Shown one piece after another: positions 22,067 through 31,798 of a DNA stretch of 32,042 nt. The first letter of the stretch is position 1, and every line of letters starts with the position of its first letter. The stretch comes from Clostridium sp. 'White wine YQ' (lineage in GTDB: Bacteria > Bacillota > Clostridia > Clostridiales > Clostridiaceae), in the NCBI RefSeq assembly GCF_028728205.1, contig NZ_JAQYUU010000016.1, forward strand, positions 1 to 32,042, read 5' to 3'. The notes under the pieces are model-generated. The model had not been told where the DNA came from, ran no database searches, and was given only the letters and a program-made list of their open reading frames with translations. Both the position numbers and the translations under genes were made by a program.

Positions 22067-23131
22067 ATGAGGATTGAACAGGATAAGGAAATTAAGAAGA
22101 TATTAAAGATATTGGCTCCTGGTACAATACTACGTGATGGACTTGAAAATATTTTAAGAGCAAAAACAGGGGCACTTTTAGTGTTTAGTGATAATGAAGA
22201 TGTAATGAGATTGGTAGATGGAGGATTTAAAATTAATTCAGAATATACTCCATCCTATGTATATGAGTTAGCTAAGATGGATGGAGCAATTGTAATAAGC
22301 TCTGACTTCAAAAGAATAGTTTATGCAAATGTTCAAATGGTTCCTGATTCAACAATACCTACATTCGAAACAGGAACAAGACATAGAACTGCTCAGAGGG
22401 TTGCTAAGGAAACAGGCGTTATTGTAGTTGCTATATCTCAAAGGAGAAATATAATTACAATATATAAGGGCGATTTAAAGTATGTTTTGAGAGAGACATC
22501 AGCAATAATAGCAAGGGCAAATCAGGCAATACAAACCCTTGAAAAATATGTTGTGGTTCTAGATAGAGTTAAAAATAACTTGAATGTCCTTGAGTTTCAA
22601 GATTTAACAACATTATTTGATGTAATTACTGCAATTCAAAGAACTGAAATGGTAATGAGAATTGTAGGAGAAATTGAACGGTATATTGTAGAATTAGGAA
22701 ATGAAGGTAGATTAATTTCTATGCAACTTGCAGAACTTGTTAAGAGTATCGAACAGGATGGGATACTATTAATTAGAGATTATTGCCGTCTTGACTTGGA
22801 TTTTAATGATATATATAAAGAAATACAAAAGTTAACTTCAGAAGAATTATTAGACTTAGATGCTATAGGTAAGAAGTTAGGATTTGATGGAGTCTCATTA
22901 ATAGATACATTAATTTCACCAAGAGGTTATAGAATTGTAAGTAAGATTCCTAGAATACCATCATCGGTAATTGAAAATTTAGTAAAACATTTTAGAGAGC
23001 TCAAAAATATTATCGAGGCAACAAATGATGACCTGGATAAAGTTGAGGGAATAGGGGAAGCTAGAGCAAAAGCCATAAGAAATGGCTTAAGAAGAATTGA
23101 AGAACAAGTTGAATTAAACAAACAAGTATAG
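22067..23131 (+). CDS. disA: Diadenylate cyclase / DNA-integrity scanning protein DisA
   Basis: 354 residues. The N-terminal DAC domain has both catalytic motifs, DGA (72-74) and RHR (105-107) in [10 protein letters not shown] helical linker follows, then a C-terminal helix-hairpin-helix DNA-binding region ([20 protein letters not shown]). It makes c-di-AMP from two ATP and stops when it meets branched DNA, linking DNA damage to sporulation timing. All key residues are present. Same operon as radA. A c-di-AMP receptor, darA, is at 5382. Confidence 0.96.
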   Translation: MRIEQDKEIKKILKILAPGTILRDGLENILRAKTGALLVFSDNEDVMRLVDGGFKINSEYTPSYVYELAKMDGAIVISSDFKRIVYANVQMVPDSTIPTFETGTRHRTAQRVAKETGVIVVAISQRRNIITIYKGDLKYVLRETSAIIARANQAIQTLEKYVVVLDRVKNNLNVLEFQDLTTLFDVITAIQRTEMVMRIVGEIERYIVELGNEGRLISMQLAELVKSIEQDGILLIRDYCRLDLDFNDIYKEIQKLTSEELLDLDAIGKKLGFDGVSLIDTLISPRGYRIVSKIPRIPSSVIENLVKHFRELKNIIEATNDDLDKVEGIGEARAKAIRNGLRRIEEQVELNKQV

Positions 23132-23181
23132 AATAAATTGAAAAATTTTAAATGGTAAGATTATTAATGTAATTTCATGGA

Positions 23182-23221
23182 ATAATAATAGGTAGAAACA
23201 AATGTTTCTACCTATTATTAT
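23182..23221. terminator. Bidirectional terminator, disA / minus-strand gene
   Basis: A 19-bp perfect stem around a four-base loop (core GGTAGAAACA / TGTTTCTACC, AATAAT arms). The minus-strand gene's stop codon (23218-23220) falls inside the stem, so both genes end on the same hairpin. Confidence 0.85.
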
Positions 23222-23616
23222 CTAAAAGTAAATTTCCCTAAAGTGTTTATTTTGTCATTTTCTTTGATCAAAATATCATATAAATTTAAGTCAAGAGTAT
23301 TACATAGGGATGTTAAATAGAAGAGATTGTTACCAATTTCTCTTTCTACTATTTCTCTACAACTATCACACAATTGTCCCTCTAAGTGTGATTTTAGACA
23401 ATTATCTAAGTTTTCTAGTGAATCTTGATCAGAAGGTAGTATTTGGCGAGAAGCATTTATTTTAATGCAACCACAATTAGTTACTGCTTTTGTTACAGCT
23501 CTGTTAACTTTTGATTGGGATTCAGAAAGTTTGCTTAATATATCTAAAATACTTTTATGCCTTAACAAGGATTCATTTACAGAGTTTTGGAAATCATCAA
23601 AAATTACATCTTTCAT
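23218..23616 (-). CDS. Small Cys-containing protein, possibly MazG-like
   Basis: 132 residues, not confidently recognised. The N-terminal half is helical and charged. Six cysteines lie at C48, C50, C73, C83, C86 and C105, including CGC and CDSC, which may bind zinc or an Fe-S cluster. The C-terminal EIGNNLFYLTSLCNTLDLNLYDILIKEN weakly resembles the last helices of MazG-type nucleotide pyrophosphohydrolases (DxLFxLxxLxxxLxxD, then KxxxN), but the acidic ExxE metal pair is not evident. ATG behind GAGGAG. It converges on disA and is transcribed alone. Confidence 0.6.
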   Translation of the reverse strand: MKDVIFDDFQNSVNESLLRHKSILDILSKLSESQSKVNRAVTKAVTNCGCIKINASRQILPSDQDSLENLDNCLKSHLEGQLCDSCREIVEREIGNNLFYLTSLCNTLDLNLYDILIKENDKINTLGKFTFR

Positions 23617-23823
23617 GCTATCAACTCCTCACATGGTTGTTATGCTTATATTAATTATAAATATTTTAATACATTTTTGTCAATAATAGTTAAATGGGGT
23701 GAAGTAGGATTATGTATTTATGATAATTCAATTTTCTTTTTTTTGATAGGGGGATAATAATTTGAAAAATGAATTGAATTAAATTAAAATTATCTAAATA
23801 TTAATATATAATCGCCGGGAATG

Positions 23824-23832
23824 TGATATAAT
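23824..23832 (+). promoter_or_regulatory. Extended -10 promoter upstream of yacL
   Basis: TGATATAAT (TGn plus perfect TATAAT) lies 50 bases before the start of the PIN-TRAM gene. No clear -35 was found. Nearly the same string precedes mrnC. Confidence 0.5.
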
Positions 23833-23881
23833 ATTAAAAAAATGATAAATATCTAAGTTTTTAAATGAAGGAGGTGAAAAG

Positions 23882-24967
23882 ATGTTAAAGAAGATATTAA
23901 GAATAGTTTTTTCTGTAATTGGGCTTATTATTGGATTCATAATTGGAGATGCTCTTTTGAAAATTGAAGTGATTGCTGATTTGGGATTTTTCGCAAATTC
24001 AACTTTCGGTAAGGTATCATTTTTAGGACTTATAACTGTTTTATTTGGAATTATATTATTTTTGTTATCACCATTTATTTATAATGGAATTACTAGGCTA
24101 ATCGAATATGTAGAAAAAAGTATGCAGCGTTTAAGTGCTTCAGAGATAATTTTTGGAGCTGTAGGTGCAATAATTGTACTTATTATAACAACACTTATAT
24201 CGCTACCTCTTAATAAACTATACCCTATAATTGGGCCTATAATATTTACTATGGTAAATATTATAGCAGCGGTTATAGGTGCAGATGTTTCTATAAAGAA
24301 AAAAGAAGATATAACAAATTTACTTCTTTCAATTAAAAAAGGAACAAAGGAAAAAAAGTCAAAAGTAAAAGGAATAGCAAAAGTTTTAGATACATCAGTT
24401 ATAATTGACGGAAGGATATTTGATATTTGCCAAACTGGATTTGTCGAAGGTCCATTGGTTATTCCAAGTTTTGTTTTGGATGAACTTAGACACATATCTG
24501 ACTCTTCAGATTCTTTAAAAAGAAATAGAGGAAGAAGAGGACTTGATATACTAAATAAAATTCAAAAAGAATTGGCTATAGAAGTTGAAATATGGGAAGG
24601 GGACTTTCCAGAAATAGCTGAAGTTGATTCTAAATTACTTAAGCTTGCACAAAAATTAAACGGCAAGGTTGTAACAAATGATTATAACTTAAATAAAGTT
24701 GCTGAATTTCAAGGAGTTCCAGTTTTAAATATAAATGAACTTGCTAATGCAATTAAACCAGTTGTAATACCAGGTGAAGAGATGAGAATACAAGTAATTA
24801 AAGATGGTAAGGAATCCGGCCAAGGAGTTGCTTATCTTGATGATGGTACTATGATAGTTGTTGAAGGCGGAAGAAGATTTATAGGTGAAGAATTAGATGT
24901 TGTTGTTACTTCAGTTCTTCAAACTGCTGCAGGTAGAATGATATTTGCAAGACAAAAAGAAGCATAA
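23882..24967 (+). CDS. yacL: PIN-TRAM domain membrane protein YacL
   Basis: 361 residues. Four membrane segments occupy roughly 5-25, 42-68, 88-108 and 114-136. A PIN nuclease domain follows (about 165-280), with acidic residues in [16 protein letters not shown], a second in [19 protein letters not shown] and [12 protein letters not shown] near its end. A TRAM RNA-binding domain ends the protein (about 295-355). It is predicted to be a membrane-tethered RNA nuclease; the substrate is unknown. It follows radA-disA and precedes ispD, as in most Firmicutes. Ribosome site AGGAGGTGA is near perfect. Confidence 0.9.
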   Translation: MLKKILRIVFSVIGLIIGFIIGDALLKIEVIADLGFFANSTFGKVSFLGLITVLFGIILFLLSPFIYNGITRLIEYVEKSMQRLSASEIIFGAVGAIIVLIITTLISLPLNKLYPIIGPIIFTMVNIIAAVIGADVSIKKKEDITNLLLSIKKGTKEKKSKVKGIAKVLDTSVIIDGRIFDICQTGFVEGPLVIPSFVLDELRHISDSSDSLKRNRGRRGLDILNKIQKELAIEVEIWEGDFPEIAEVDSKLLKLAQKLNGKVVTNDYNLNKVAEFQGVPVLNINELANAIKPVVIPGEEMRIQVIKDGKESGQGVAYLDDGTMIVVEGGRRFIGEELDVVVTSVLQTAAGRMIFARQKEA

Positions 24968-24986
24968 TAGTTGGGAATGAAAAAAT

Positions 24987-25664
24987 ATGAATAAGGTAGT
25001 TGCTGTTATAGTTGCTGGTGGAAAAGGTAAGAGGATGTCAGCAGATATAAGCAAACAATTTATTGAGTTAAAAGGAAGACCAATCTTATATTATACACTT
25101 GATAAGTTTTTGAAAAATGAGAATATAGATAAGGTTGTACTAGTTCTACCAGAGGATGAAATAGAATACTGTAAAGAAAATATTTTAGATAAATATAACT
25201 TGAATGTATGGAAGCTAGTTCCTGGTGGGAAGGAAAGAAGTGACTCCGTATACAATGGATTGAAATCCATTGAGGGTAATACTGAAGTAGTTTTGATTCA
25301 TGATGGAGCTAGACCATTTGTTTCTAATGAAATAATAGAAAATGGAATAAAATATGCTAAATTATATGGGGCAGCAGCATGCGGTGTAACTCCAAAAGAT
25401 ACAATTAAAGTGATTGGAGAAAATGGATTTTCAAAAGAAACGCCTAATAGAAACACCTTATTTGCTGTTCAGACTCCGCAAAGTTTTAAGTATAATTTGA
25501 TACTAAAGGCACATGAAAGTGTTAGAGAAAAGGGGACCGTAGTTACAGATGATACTATGGTAGCTGAACTTTATGGCGAAAAAGTATTTTTATATCATGG
25601 AGATTATAATAATATAAAAATAACAACGCCTGAGGATTTAATTATCGCTGAAAATTTAATTTGA
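24987..25664 (+). CDS. ispD: 2-C-methyl-D-erythritol 4-phosphate cytidylyltransferase
   Basis: 225 residues. The CTP-binding loop is [17 protein letters not shown] (about 9-25), and IHDGARPFV and DDTMVAE are further family motifs. It forms CDP-methylerythritol in the MEP route to isoprenoids. The usual neighbour ispF is not present. It lies 19 bases after yacL, with only a poor ribosome site (GGGAATG), which suggests coupling to the gene upstream. Confidence 0.93.
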   Translation: MNKVVAVIVAGGKGKRMSADISKQFIELKGRPILYYTLDKFLKNENIDKVVLVLPEDEIEYCKENILDKYNLNVWKLVPGGKERSDSVYNGLKSIEGNTEVVLIHDGARPFVSNEIIENGIKYAKLYGAAACGVTPKDTIKVIGENGFSKETPNRNTLFAVQTPQSFKYNLILKAHESVREKGTVVTDDTMVAELYGEKVFLYHGDYNNIKITTPEDLIIAENLI

Positions 25665-25677
25665 TTTTAGCATGTTG

Positions 25678-25706
25678 TTGACAGGATTATTAAAACTAGA
25701 TATAAT
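25678..25706 (+). promoter_or_regulatory. Consensus sigma-A promoter of the T-box proS operon
   Basis: A perfect -35 TTGACA (25678-25683), exactly 17 bases, and a perfect -10 TATAAT (25701-25706). The expected start is near 25713. Such a strong promoter is usual where a leader riboswitch does the controlling. Confidence 0.95.
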
Positions 25707-25712
25707 AAAAAA

Positions 25713-25920
25713 CAAAAATTAATATGCAAAGCATTGAAGAAGAATAGTAGAAACTACTTTTCAGAGAGAGAATCCTAGGCTGTGAGATTTTCACCTGTTT
25801 CGAACCCGCTTCGGAGTTGTAGGCAAAAACTATCGGTTTAATACCGTTAAAATTACTAGAGTACAAATTTAGGTGGTACCGCGACTATAAGTTCGCCCTA
25901 ATACAGGGTGGACTTTTTTT
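25713..25920 (+). promoter_or_regulatory. T-box riboswitch, proline specifier
   Basis: The leader has the AGAGAG motif (from 25763), the GGCTGTGAGA...CACC region of stem I, the specifier segment GAA-CCC-G (codon CCC at 25805-25807, purine after it), and the T-box sequence AGGTGGTACCGCG (25871-25883). A competing terminator follows. Uncharged tRNA-Pro reading CCC would stabilise the antiterminator and allow proS transcription. The CCC reading rests on alignment to the usual pattern, not on a computed fold. Confidence 0.92.
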
Positions 25921-25921
25921 A
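25890..25921 (+). terminator. T-box attenuator terminator
   Basis: AGTTCGCCCT pairs with AGGGTGGACT around AATAC, followed by seven T. It is the off-state structure competing with the T-box antiterminator. Confidence 0.93.
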
Positions 25922-25957
25922 TTTTTAATTAGAAATAGACTTGGAGGTATTATTAAT

Positions 25958-27652
25958 ATGAAGATGTCAAATATGTTAGTATCTACATTAAGAGAAGTGC
26001 CAGCAGAAGCAGAAATAGAAAGTCATAAACTTATGTTAAGAGCTGGTCTTATGAGAAAAATGGCTGCAGGAATATATAATTATATGCCATTAGGATTAAA
26101 GGTATTAAGAAACATTGAGCAAATAGTAAAAGAAGAAATGGATAATGCAGGAGCACAAGAGTTCCTAGCATCTGCTATGCTTCCAGCTGAATTATGGCAA
26201 GAGTCCGGTAGATGGGATGCGTATGGAGCAGAGATGTTCAGATTAAAAGATAGAAATGCAAGAGATTTTTGTTTAGGACCAACACACGAAGAAGTGTTTA
26301 CAGATATAGCTAGAAATGAAATAAAATCATATAAACAATTACCATTAACTTTATATCAAATTCAAACAAAATATAGAGATGAAAGAAGACCTAGATTCGG
26401 AGTTATGAGAAGCAGAGAGTTTATAATGAAAGATGCTTATAGCTTTGATAAAGATCAAGAAGGTTTAGATTTAAGTTATGATAAAATGAATGCTGCATAT
26501 GTTAAGATATTTACTAGATGTGGATTAGATGCAAAATGTGTTGAAGCTGATTCAGGGGCTATTGGTGGATCAAACTCAGCTGAATTTATGGTTAAATCTG
26601 AAGTAGGGGAAGATGATGTAGTATTCTGTACAGCCTGTGATTACGCAGCTAATATAGAAAAGGCTCCATCAACACCGGAAAAAGAGGAAGCAACTGATTT
26701 AAAAGAAATTGAAAAGGTAGAAACTCCAAATGTAAGAACTATAGATGAATTAATAAAATTCTTTAATACTACAGCTAAGAAATTTGTTAAAACTCTTATT
26801 TATAATGCAGATGGTAAGATAGTTGCAGTAATGGTTAGAGGAGATAGAGAAGTTAATGAAACAAAAGTAGCAAATGCTTTAGGCGGAGTTATAGAACTAG
26901 AGATGGCAAGCGCAGAAGATGTTGTTAAGGCAACAGGTGCAGCAATAGGTTTTGCAGGACCAATAGGAATAAAAGTTGATGAATTATTAGTTGATAATGA
27001 AGTATCAAACATGTACAATTTTATTGTTGGAGCTAATGAAACTGGATATCATTTATCAAACGTAAACTACGGAAGAGATTTTGACGGAAAGCTTGGAGAT
27101 TATAGAAATATAACTGAAGGGGAAATATGTCCTCATTGTGGAGCTAAAATAACTATTTCAAGAGGAACAGAAGTAGGACACATATTTAAGCTTGGAACAA
27201 AATATTCAGAATCTATGAATGCTAATTTTATTGATGAAAAGGGAGAATCAAAACCATTTATCATGGGTTGTTATGGTATAGGTGTAACTAGAACTATGGC
27301 ATCAATAATTGAGCAACATCATGATGAGAATGGAATAATATGGCCAATATCAGTTGCTCCTTATCAAGTTTCAGTAATTCCAGTAAATATTAAAGATGAA
27401 GCTCAAATGAAAGTTGCAGAAGAAATCTATAATAAACTTAAGAGTATGCATGTAGAAGTAATTATGGATGATAGAAATGAAAGAGCCGGAGTTAAATTTA
27501 AGGATTCTGATTTAATAGGAATTCCTATGAGAATAACTGTTGGTAAGAAGATAACAGATGGACAAATTGAATTTAAGCTAAGAAATTCTTCAGATATTGA
27601 AGTAATTAATATAGATGAAGTATATAATAAAGTGAAAAATCAATTAGTTTAA
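25958..27652 (+). CDS. proS: Prolyl-tRNA synthetase (bacterial type)
   Basis: 564 residues, the length of bacterial-type ProRS. Class II motif 2 is visible as [23 protein letters not shown], and motif 3 as [23 protein letters not shown]. Between them, about 225-400, lies the INS editing domain that clears Ala-tRNA-Pro. A C-terminal anticodon-binding domain follows ([12 protein letters not shown] onward). It charges tRNA-Pro with proline. Regulated by the T-box directly upstream; ATG behind GGAGG. Confidence 0.97.
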   Translation: MKMSNMLVSTLREVPAEAEIESHKLMLRAGLMRKMAAGIYNYMPLGLKVLRNIEQIVKEEMDNAGAQEFLASAMLPAELWQESGRWDAYGAEMFRLKDRNARDFCLGPTHEEVFTDIARNEIKSYKQLPLTLYQIQTKYRDERRPRFGVMRSREFIMKDAYSFDKDQEGLDLSYDKMNAAYVKIFTRCGLDAKCVEADSGAIGGSNSAEFMVKSEVGEDDVVFCTACDYAANIEKAPSTPEKEEATDLKEIEKVETPNVRTIDELIKFFNTTAKKFVKTLIYNADGKIVAVMVRGDREVNETKVANALGGVIELEMASAEDVVKATGAAIGFAGPIGIKVDELLVDNEVSNMYNFIVGANETGYHLSNVNYGRDFDGKLGDYRNITEGEICPHCGAKITISRGTEVGHIFKLGTKYSESMNANFIDEKGESKPFIMGCYGIGVTRTMASIIEQHHDENGIIWPISVAPYQVSVIPVNIKDEAQMKVAEEIYNKLKSMHVEVIMDDRNERAGVKFKDSDLIGIPMRITVGKKITDGQIEFKLRNSSDIEVINIDEVYNKVKNQLV

Positions 27653-27690
27653 AATAGTTTAGATATAGAAAATACAAAAGGAGGTAAAAA

Positions 27691-29088
27691 ATGAGGCTAT
27701 ATAATACATTAACGAGAAAGAAGGAAGAGTTTATACCTATAACTCCAGGAGAGGTAAAGATGTATGTGTGTGGGCCAACGGTATATAACTTCTTTCATAT
27801 AGGAAACGGAAGAACTTTTATAGTATTTGATACTATTAGAAGATATCTTGAATATAGAGGGTATAATGTTAAGTTTGTACAAAACTTTACTGATATTGAC
27901 GATAAATTAATTACTAAAGCAAATGATGAAGAAACAACATTAAAAGAAATTGGAGATAGATATATTGCTGAGTATTATAAAGATGCAGATGGATTAAATA
28001 TAAAAAGAGCTACAGTTAATCCTAGAGCTACAGAATATGTTAACCAAATAATTTCATTTGTTGAAGAGTTAATTGAAAAAGGATATGCATATGAAGTTGA
28101 TGGAGACGTATATTTTAAAACAAAGAATTTTGAGAGTTATGGAAAACTTTCAGGACAAAGTTTAGAAGACTTACAGGCAGGCGCTAGAATATCAGTAGAT
28201 GAAAGAAAGCAAGATCCAATGGATTTTGCAATATGGAAAGCATTAAAACCAGGTGAACCAGGTTGGGATTGCCCATGGGGTAAAGGAAGACCAGGCTGGC
28301 ATATTGAGTGCTCATGCATGGCGAAAAATATTTTAGGTGATACTATAGATATACATGCAGGTGGTTCAGATTTAGTATTCCCTCATCACGAAAATGAAAT
28401 AGCGCAAAGTGAAGCACTAACAGGTAAGCCATTTGCAAATTACTGGATGCATGCAGCGTTCCTTAATGTTAATAATCAAAAAATGTCTAAGTCTTTAAAT
28501 AATTTTCTTACTGCAAGAGATGCGCTTGAAAAATATGACGCAGATGTAATAAGATTTTTAATGCTATCAGGGCATTATAGAATTCAGCTTAATTTCTCTG
28601 ATGATCTTTTGGATTCGGCAAAGGCATCAGTAGAAAGACTATACAATGCTATATCGAATTTAGAAAGCTTATTAGATGAAGTAAGAAGAGAAGAAATTAG
28701 TGAAGATGAAAAGAAATACTTAGAGTCTCTAGATTCATATAGACAAAGATATATTGAAAAAATGGATGACGATTTTAATACAGCCGATGCTATTTCTGTA
28801 CTTTTTGATTTAGCAAGAGATATTAATTCAAATGTTACAGTAGAATCTTCAAAAGGATTAGTAAATGGTGCATTAAGCATAATTAGAGAATTAGGAAATC
28901 CATTAGGAATACTACAAAAGTCAACTAAAGTTAGCTTGGAAGAAGAAGTAGAAAAGCTAATAGAAGAGAGACAAAATGCAAGAAAGAATAGAGATTTTGC
29001 ATTGGCTGATAAAATCAGAGATGATTTGAAGGCTAGAGGCATAATTTTGGAAGACACCCCTCAAGGTGTAAGGTGGAAGAAGATATAA
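27691..29088 (+). CDS. cysS: Cysteinyl-tRNA synthetase
   Basis: 465 residues, class I synthetase. The HIGH-type motif is HIGN (36-39) and KMSKS is at 264-268. Zinc and cysteine ligands are C27 in YVCGPTVYN, the cysteine in HIECSCMA, and the histidine in FPHHENE. It charges tRNA-Cys. It lies 38 bases after proS with AGGAGGT before the ATG, and no promoter or terminator between, so it is probably controlled by the proline T-box as well. In B. subtilis cysS instead follows gltX-cysE; mrnC-rlmB-yacP-sigH downstream is conserved. Confidence 0.97.
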   Translation: MRLYNTLTRKKEEFIPITPGEVKMYVCGPTVYNFFHIGNGRTFIVFDTIRRYLEYRGYNVKFVQNFTDIDDKLITKANDEETTLKEIGDRYIAEYYKDADGLNIKRATVNPRATEYVNQIISFVEELIEKGYAYEVDGDVYFKTKNFESYGKLSGQSLEDLQAGARISVDERKQDPMDFAIWKALKPGEPGWDCPWGKGRPGWHIECSCMAKNILGDTIDIHAGGSDLVFPHHENEIAQSEALTGKPFANYWMHAAFLNVNNQKMSKSLNNFLTARDALEKYDADVIRFLMLSGHYRIQLNFSDDLLDSAKASVERLYNAISNLESLLDEVRREEISEDEKKYLESLDSYRQRYIEKMDDDFNTADAISVLFDLARDINSNVTVESSKGLVNGALSIIRELGNPLGILQKSTKVSLEEEVEKLIEERQNARKNRDFALADKIRDDLKARGIILEDTPQGVRWKKI

Positions 29089-29093
29089 TATTT

Positions 29094-29119
29094 AAGAGAG
29101 CTGTAAAAGCTCTCTTTTT
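29094..29119 (+). terminator. Terminator of proS-cysS
   Basis: AAGAGAGCT / AGCTCTCTT around GTAAA, followed by TTT, five bases after the cysS stop. It separates the synthetases from the mrnC group. Confidence 0.9.
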
Positions 29120-29183
29120 CTATAGAAAATTAATAAATCATACTTAGGTCAGTATTTATTTAAATGTTGCATAAGTAGAAACA

Positions 29184-29212
29184 TTAACTACTATTTACAA
29201 ATGTGATATAAT
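29184..29212 (+). promoter_or_regulatory. Promoter of mrnC-rlmB-yacP(-sigH)
   Basis: -35 TTAACT (29184-29189), 17 bases, -10 TATAAT (29207-29212) with a TGA extension. Confidence 0.65.
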
Positions 29213-29247
29213 TAAAAGGTTAAATACAAAATAAAGGAGAATCTATT

Positions 29248-29670
29248 TTGGATAATTTACTTTATGAAAAATTTTCAAGTGAAAAAGCTCGTAGGTTGAA
29301 TCCGCTTCAACTTGCATTTGTAGGTGATGGAGTTTTTGAAACTTTTATAAGGAATTATATATTAAATAAGAACTGCGAGTTATCGGCACATAAACTTCAT
29401 TTAGAAGCAATTAAGTATGTAAAAGCTCATGCACAAAGTGAAATAATAAAGAGAATAGAAAAAGAGCTTACAGAGGAAGAATACTATATATATAAAAGAG
29501 GAAGAAACACTAAATCAGCAACTGTTCCTAAGAATGCGGATGTAACAGAATATAGAGCAGCTACAGGTTTTGAAGCTTTGGTAGGATATCTATATTTGAT
29601 TGGTGATAAAGAAAGACTAAATTTTATTTTACTTAAATCTGTTGAAGAAAATCTTATAAAGGAGAACTAG
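29248..29670 (+). CDS. mrnC: Mini-ribonuclease III (Mini-III)
   Basis: 140 residues: a stand-alone RNase III catalytic domain without a dsRNA-binding domain. Catalytic acidic residues are in LAFVGDGVFETFIRNYIL (D27, E31) and near GFEALVGYLYL. Mini-III trims 23S rRNA ends in B. subtilis. The start is TTG (29248) behind AGGAGA; the start MDNLLYEKF fits the family and no ATG is available. Two bases separate it from rlmB. Confidence 0.93.
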   Translation: MDNLLYEKFSSEKARRLNPLQLAFVGDGVFETFIRNYILNKNCELSAHKLHLEAIKYVKAHAQSEIIKRIEKELTEEEYYIYKRGRNTKSATVPKNADVTEYRAATGFEALVGYLYLIGDKERLNFILLKSVEENLIKEN

Positions 29671-29672
29671 CA

Positions 29673-30554
29673 ATGAAAAAGAGATTTGAAGAAAAGAGAA
29701 ATGACACTAAAAGAAATGAAACAAAAAGAAATGAAACAAAAAGATTAGAAGATAGAAGATCAGAAGATAGAAGATTTGATAGAAACAGTGATAATGGTGA
29801 ACTAAAACCAATGAGAGAGGATTTAGTTGAAGGAAGGAATGCTGTTATTGAGGTACTTAAGTCTGACAGAACTATAGAATACATAATGGTAGCTAAAGGT
29901 GATGTAGAAGGTTCAATAAAACAAATAATAAAGTTAGCAAAAGATAAGAGAATTGTAATTAAAGAAGTTGATAGAAAGAAATTAGATTCAATGACTGAAA
30001 CAGGAGTTCATCAAGGGGTTATGGCTATTGTTACTCCGTTTAAATATTGTACTATAGATGAAATATTAAAGGTTTCAGAAGATAGGAACGAAAAACCTTT
30101 TATAGTGGTGTTAGATGAAATAGAAGATCCACATAATTTAGGATCAATAATAAGAACTGCTGAATTATCAGGAGTTCATGGTATAATTATTCCTAAAAGA
30201 AGAAACGTAGGAGTGACTCCAACAGTATATAAATCATCTGCAGGAGCTGTTCAATATATGAAGATAGCAAAGGTAACTAATGTAAATGTAGCAATTGATG
30301 AACTAAAAGAAAAAGGATTATGGGTATATGGTGCAGATATTGAGGGGGAAGAGTACAGTTATTCAGAGGACTTCTCTGGAGCTTGCGCGATAGTAATAGG
30401 TAGTGAGGGTAGAGGTATATCAACTCTTACATTAAAAAAATGTGATAAATTAGTTAAAATACCTATGGTGGGTAAAATAAACTCTTTAAACGCTTCAGTT
30501 GCAGGTGGTATAATGATGTATGAAGTACTAAAATCTAGAATAATAAAAAAATAG
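29673..30554 (+). CDS. rlmB: 23S rRNA (G2251-2'-O)-methyltransferase RlmB-type, with repeat tail
   Basis: 293 residues. A SpoU-type SPOUT methyltransferase covers about 50-290: N-terminal L30e-like substrate domain (LVEGRNAVIEVLKSDRTIEYIMVAKG), then the trefoil-knot motifs LDEIEDPHNLGSIIRTAE, VIGSEGRGIS and PMVGKINSLNASVAGGIMMYE. It methylates 2'-O of a 23S rRNA guanosine. The first 45 residues are an unusual low-complexity basic tail with KRNET (three copies, one as KRNDT, residues 8-22) and EDRRS/EDRRF repeats, encoded by 15-bp tandem repeats. The tail probably adds RNA affinity. Confidence 0.92.
   Translation: MKKRFEEKRNDTKRNETKRNETKRLEDRRSEDRRFDRNSDNGELKPMREDLVEGRNAVIEVLKSDRTIEYIMVAKGDVEGSIKQIIKLAKDKRIVIKEVDRKKLDSMTETGVHQGVMAIVTPFKYCTIDEILKVSEDRNEKPFIVVLDEIEDPHNLGSIIRTAELSGVHGIIIPKRRNVGVTPTVYKSSAGAVQYMKIAKVTNVNVAIDELKEKGLWVYGADIEGEEYSYSEDFSGACAIVIGSEGRGISTLTLKKCDKLVKIPMVGKINSLNASVAGGIMMYEVLKSRIIKK
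29694..29777 (+). repeat. Two in-frame 15-bp tandem repeats in rlmB
   Basis: 29694-29738 encodes three copies of K-R-N-(E/D)-T; 29748-29777 encodes two copies of E-D-R-R-(S/F). The second and third KRNET copies are almost identical at the DNA level, so slippage would change length by five residues without breaking frame. Confidence 0.8.
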
Positions 30555-30572
30555 ATCTGAGAGTGATGGGGT

Positions 30573-31085
30573 TTGAAGAAAATATATATTGATGGATATA
30601 ATGTAATAAACTCTTGGCCCAATTTAAAGAAAGCCATAACCTATAGTTATGAGGCAGCAAGGCAAGAACTTATTGAGATATTGCAAAATTTTGCGAATTT
30701 TGATGATTGTAATATAGAAATCGTATTTGATGCTCATAAAGTTGGCGGAAATTTAGAAAAAAAAGAGATTATTGATAGTAAACTAACTGTTATTTTTACA
30801 AAGGATGGAGAAACGGCAGATAGCTATATCGAAAGAAGTGTAAATGAATTAGGTAGAAGATTTGAAATTTGGGTTGTTACATCAGATTGGCTTGAACAGC
30901 AAACAATATTTCAAAGAGGGGCCACGCGTATTTCAGCACTGGAATTTTATCATGAGACTATTCAAATGAAAAAAGAAATAAAATCTGAAACTGAGAAGAT
31001 TACAAAGGGGAAAAAGAATTTACTTGAAGATAGCTTAGATGAAATGGTTTTAGAGAAATTGAATAAAATAAGACGAAGTAGGTAA
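30573..31085 (+). CDS. NYN-domain ribosome-associated nuclease Rae1 (YacP)
   Basis: 170 residues of the NYN/PIN-like fold. The N-terminal IYIDGYNVINSW (D7, N10), the central IEIVFDAHKVGG and WVVTSDWLEQQ supply the acidic metal site. B. subtilis Rae1 enters the ribosomal A site and cuts mRNA. The start is TTG (30573); the only nearby ATG (30566) is in another frame. Position after rlmB and before sigH is conserved in Firmicutes. Confidence 0.88.
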   Translation: MKKIYIDGYNVINSWPNLKKAITYSYEAARQELIEILQNFANFDDCNIEIVFDAHKVGGNLEKKEIIDSKLTVIFTKDGETADSYIERSVNELGRRFEIWVVTSDWLEQQTIFQRGATRISALEFYHETIQMKKEIKSETEKITKGKKNLLEDSLDEMVLEKLNKIRRSR

Positions 31086-31140
31086 ACAAAATTTTATTAT
31101 TGTTTAATTATGGTTATTTGCTTGCAAAGGGGGGATTGTC

Positions 31141-31785
31141 ATGGAGAATAGGAAAAAGCCTATCAAAGATTTTGTGGAATTCATAGATTTGGCAGATGAA
31201 GAGATAGTTGTGAAAGCTAAGAGTGGAAATGCTAGAGCACAAGAATACATAATAAGTAAATTTCAGAGTTTTGTAAAAACTAAGGCTAAATCATATTTTT
31301 TAATAGGCGCAGACAAAGAAGATATATATCAAGAAGGAATGATAGGCTTATATAAGGCTATTAGAGACTTTAATCCTGACAAACTTTCATCTTTTAGAGC
31401 ATTTGCAGAATTGTGTGTTACTAGACAAATAATAACTGCAATAAAAACAGCAACAAGACAAAAGCATATACCACTTAATACCTACGTATCACTTAATAAA
31501 CCAGTATATGAAGAAGAATCTGAGAGAACTTTATTAGATATATTATCAGGACTTAAGATAACTGATCCAGAAGAACTTATAATAAGTAAAGAAGAAATGG
31601 AAAGAATAGAAAAAGAGATATCTAAAGCTCTTACAGAACTTGAAATGGAAGTTCTTACTTCATATCTGGATGGAAAGTCATATCAAGAAATAGCATGTGA
31701 TTTAGATAGACATGCAAAGTCCATAGACAATGCATTGCAAAGGGTTAAGAGAAAATTGGAAAAATGCCTCAATTATAGTAATTAA
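31141..31785 (+). CDS. sigH: RNA polymerase sigma-H factor
   Basis: 214 residues of the sigma-30 (SigH/Spo0H) type. Region 2 has KEDIYQEGMIGLYKAIRDFNPDK and SFRAFAELCVTRQIITAIKTATRQKH, and region 4 has LTELEMEVLTSYLDGKSYQEIACDLDRHAKSIDNALQRVKRKL. It drives early sporulation genes at the start of stationary phase. ATG behind AAGGGGGGAT. It lies 55 bases after yacP, its usual neighbour, and is followed by a tRNA and tuf as in other clostridia. Confidence 0.96.
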   Translation: MENRKKPIKDFVEFIDLADEEIVVKAKSGNARAQEYIISKFQSFVKTKAKSYFLIGADKEDIYQEGMIGLYKAIRDFNPDKLSSFRAFAELCVTRQIITAIKTATRQKHIPLNTYVSLNKPVYEEESERTLLDILSGLKITDPEELIISKEEMERIEKEISKALTELEMEVLTSYLDGKSYQEIACDLDRHAKSIDNALQRVKRKLEKCLNYSN

Positions 31786-31798
31786 ATTATATTATATA

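Noticed and set aside
23762..23782. Possible six-codon leader peptide (TTG start behind GGGGGA)
   Set aside because: It has a good ribosome-like site, but there is no attenuator structure nearby and the peptide is too short to support.
24079..24495. 138-residue minus-strand open frame
   Set aside because: It lies entirely antisense to yacL, whose membrane and PIN domains are clear; no ribosome site.
28584..29057. 157-residue Ser-rich minus-strand open frame
   Set aside because: It is a shadow of the well-supported cysS C-terminal region.
29694..29777. Tandem repeats as a CRISPR-like array
   Set aside because: The units are 15 bp without spacers and lie in frame inside rlmB.
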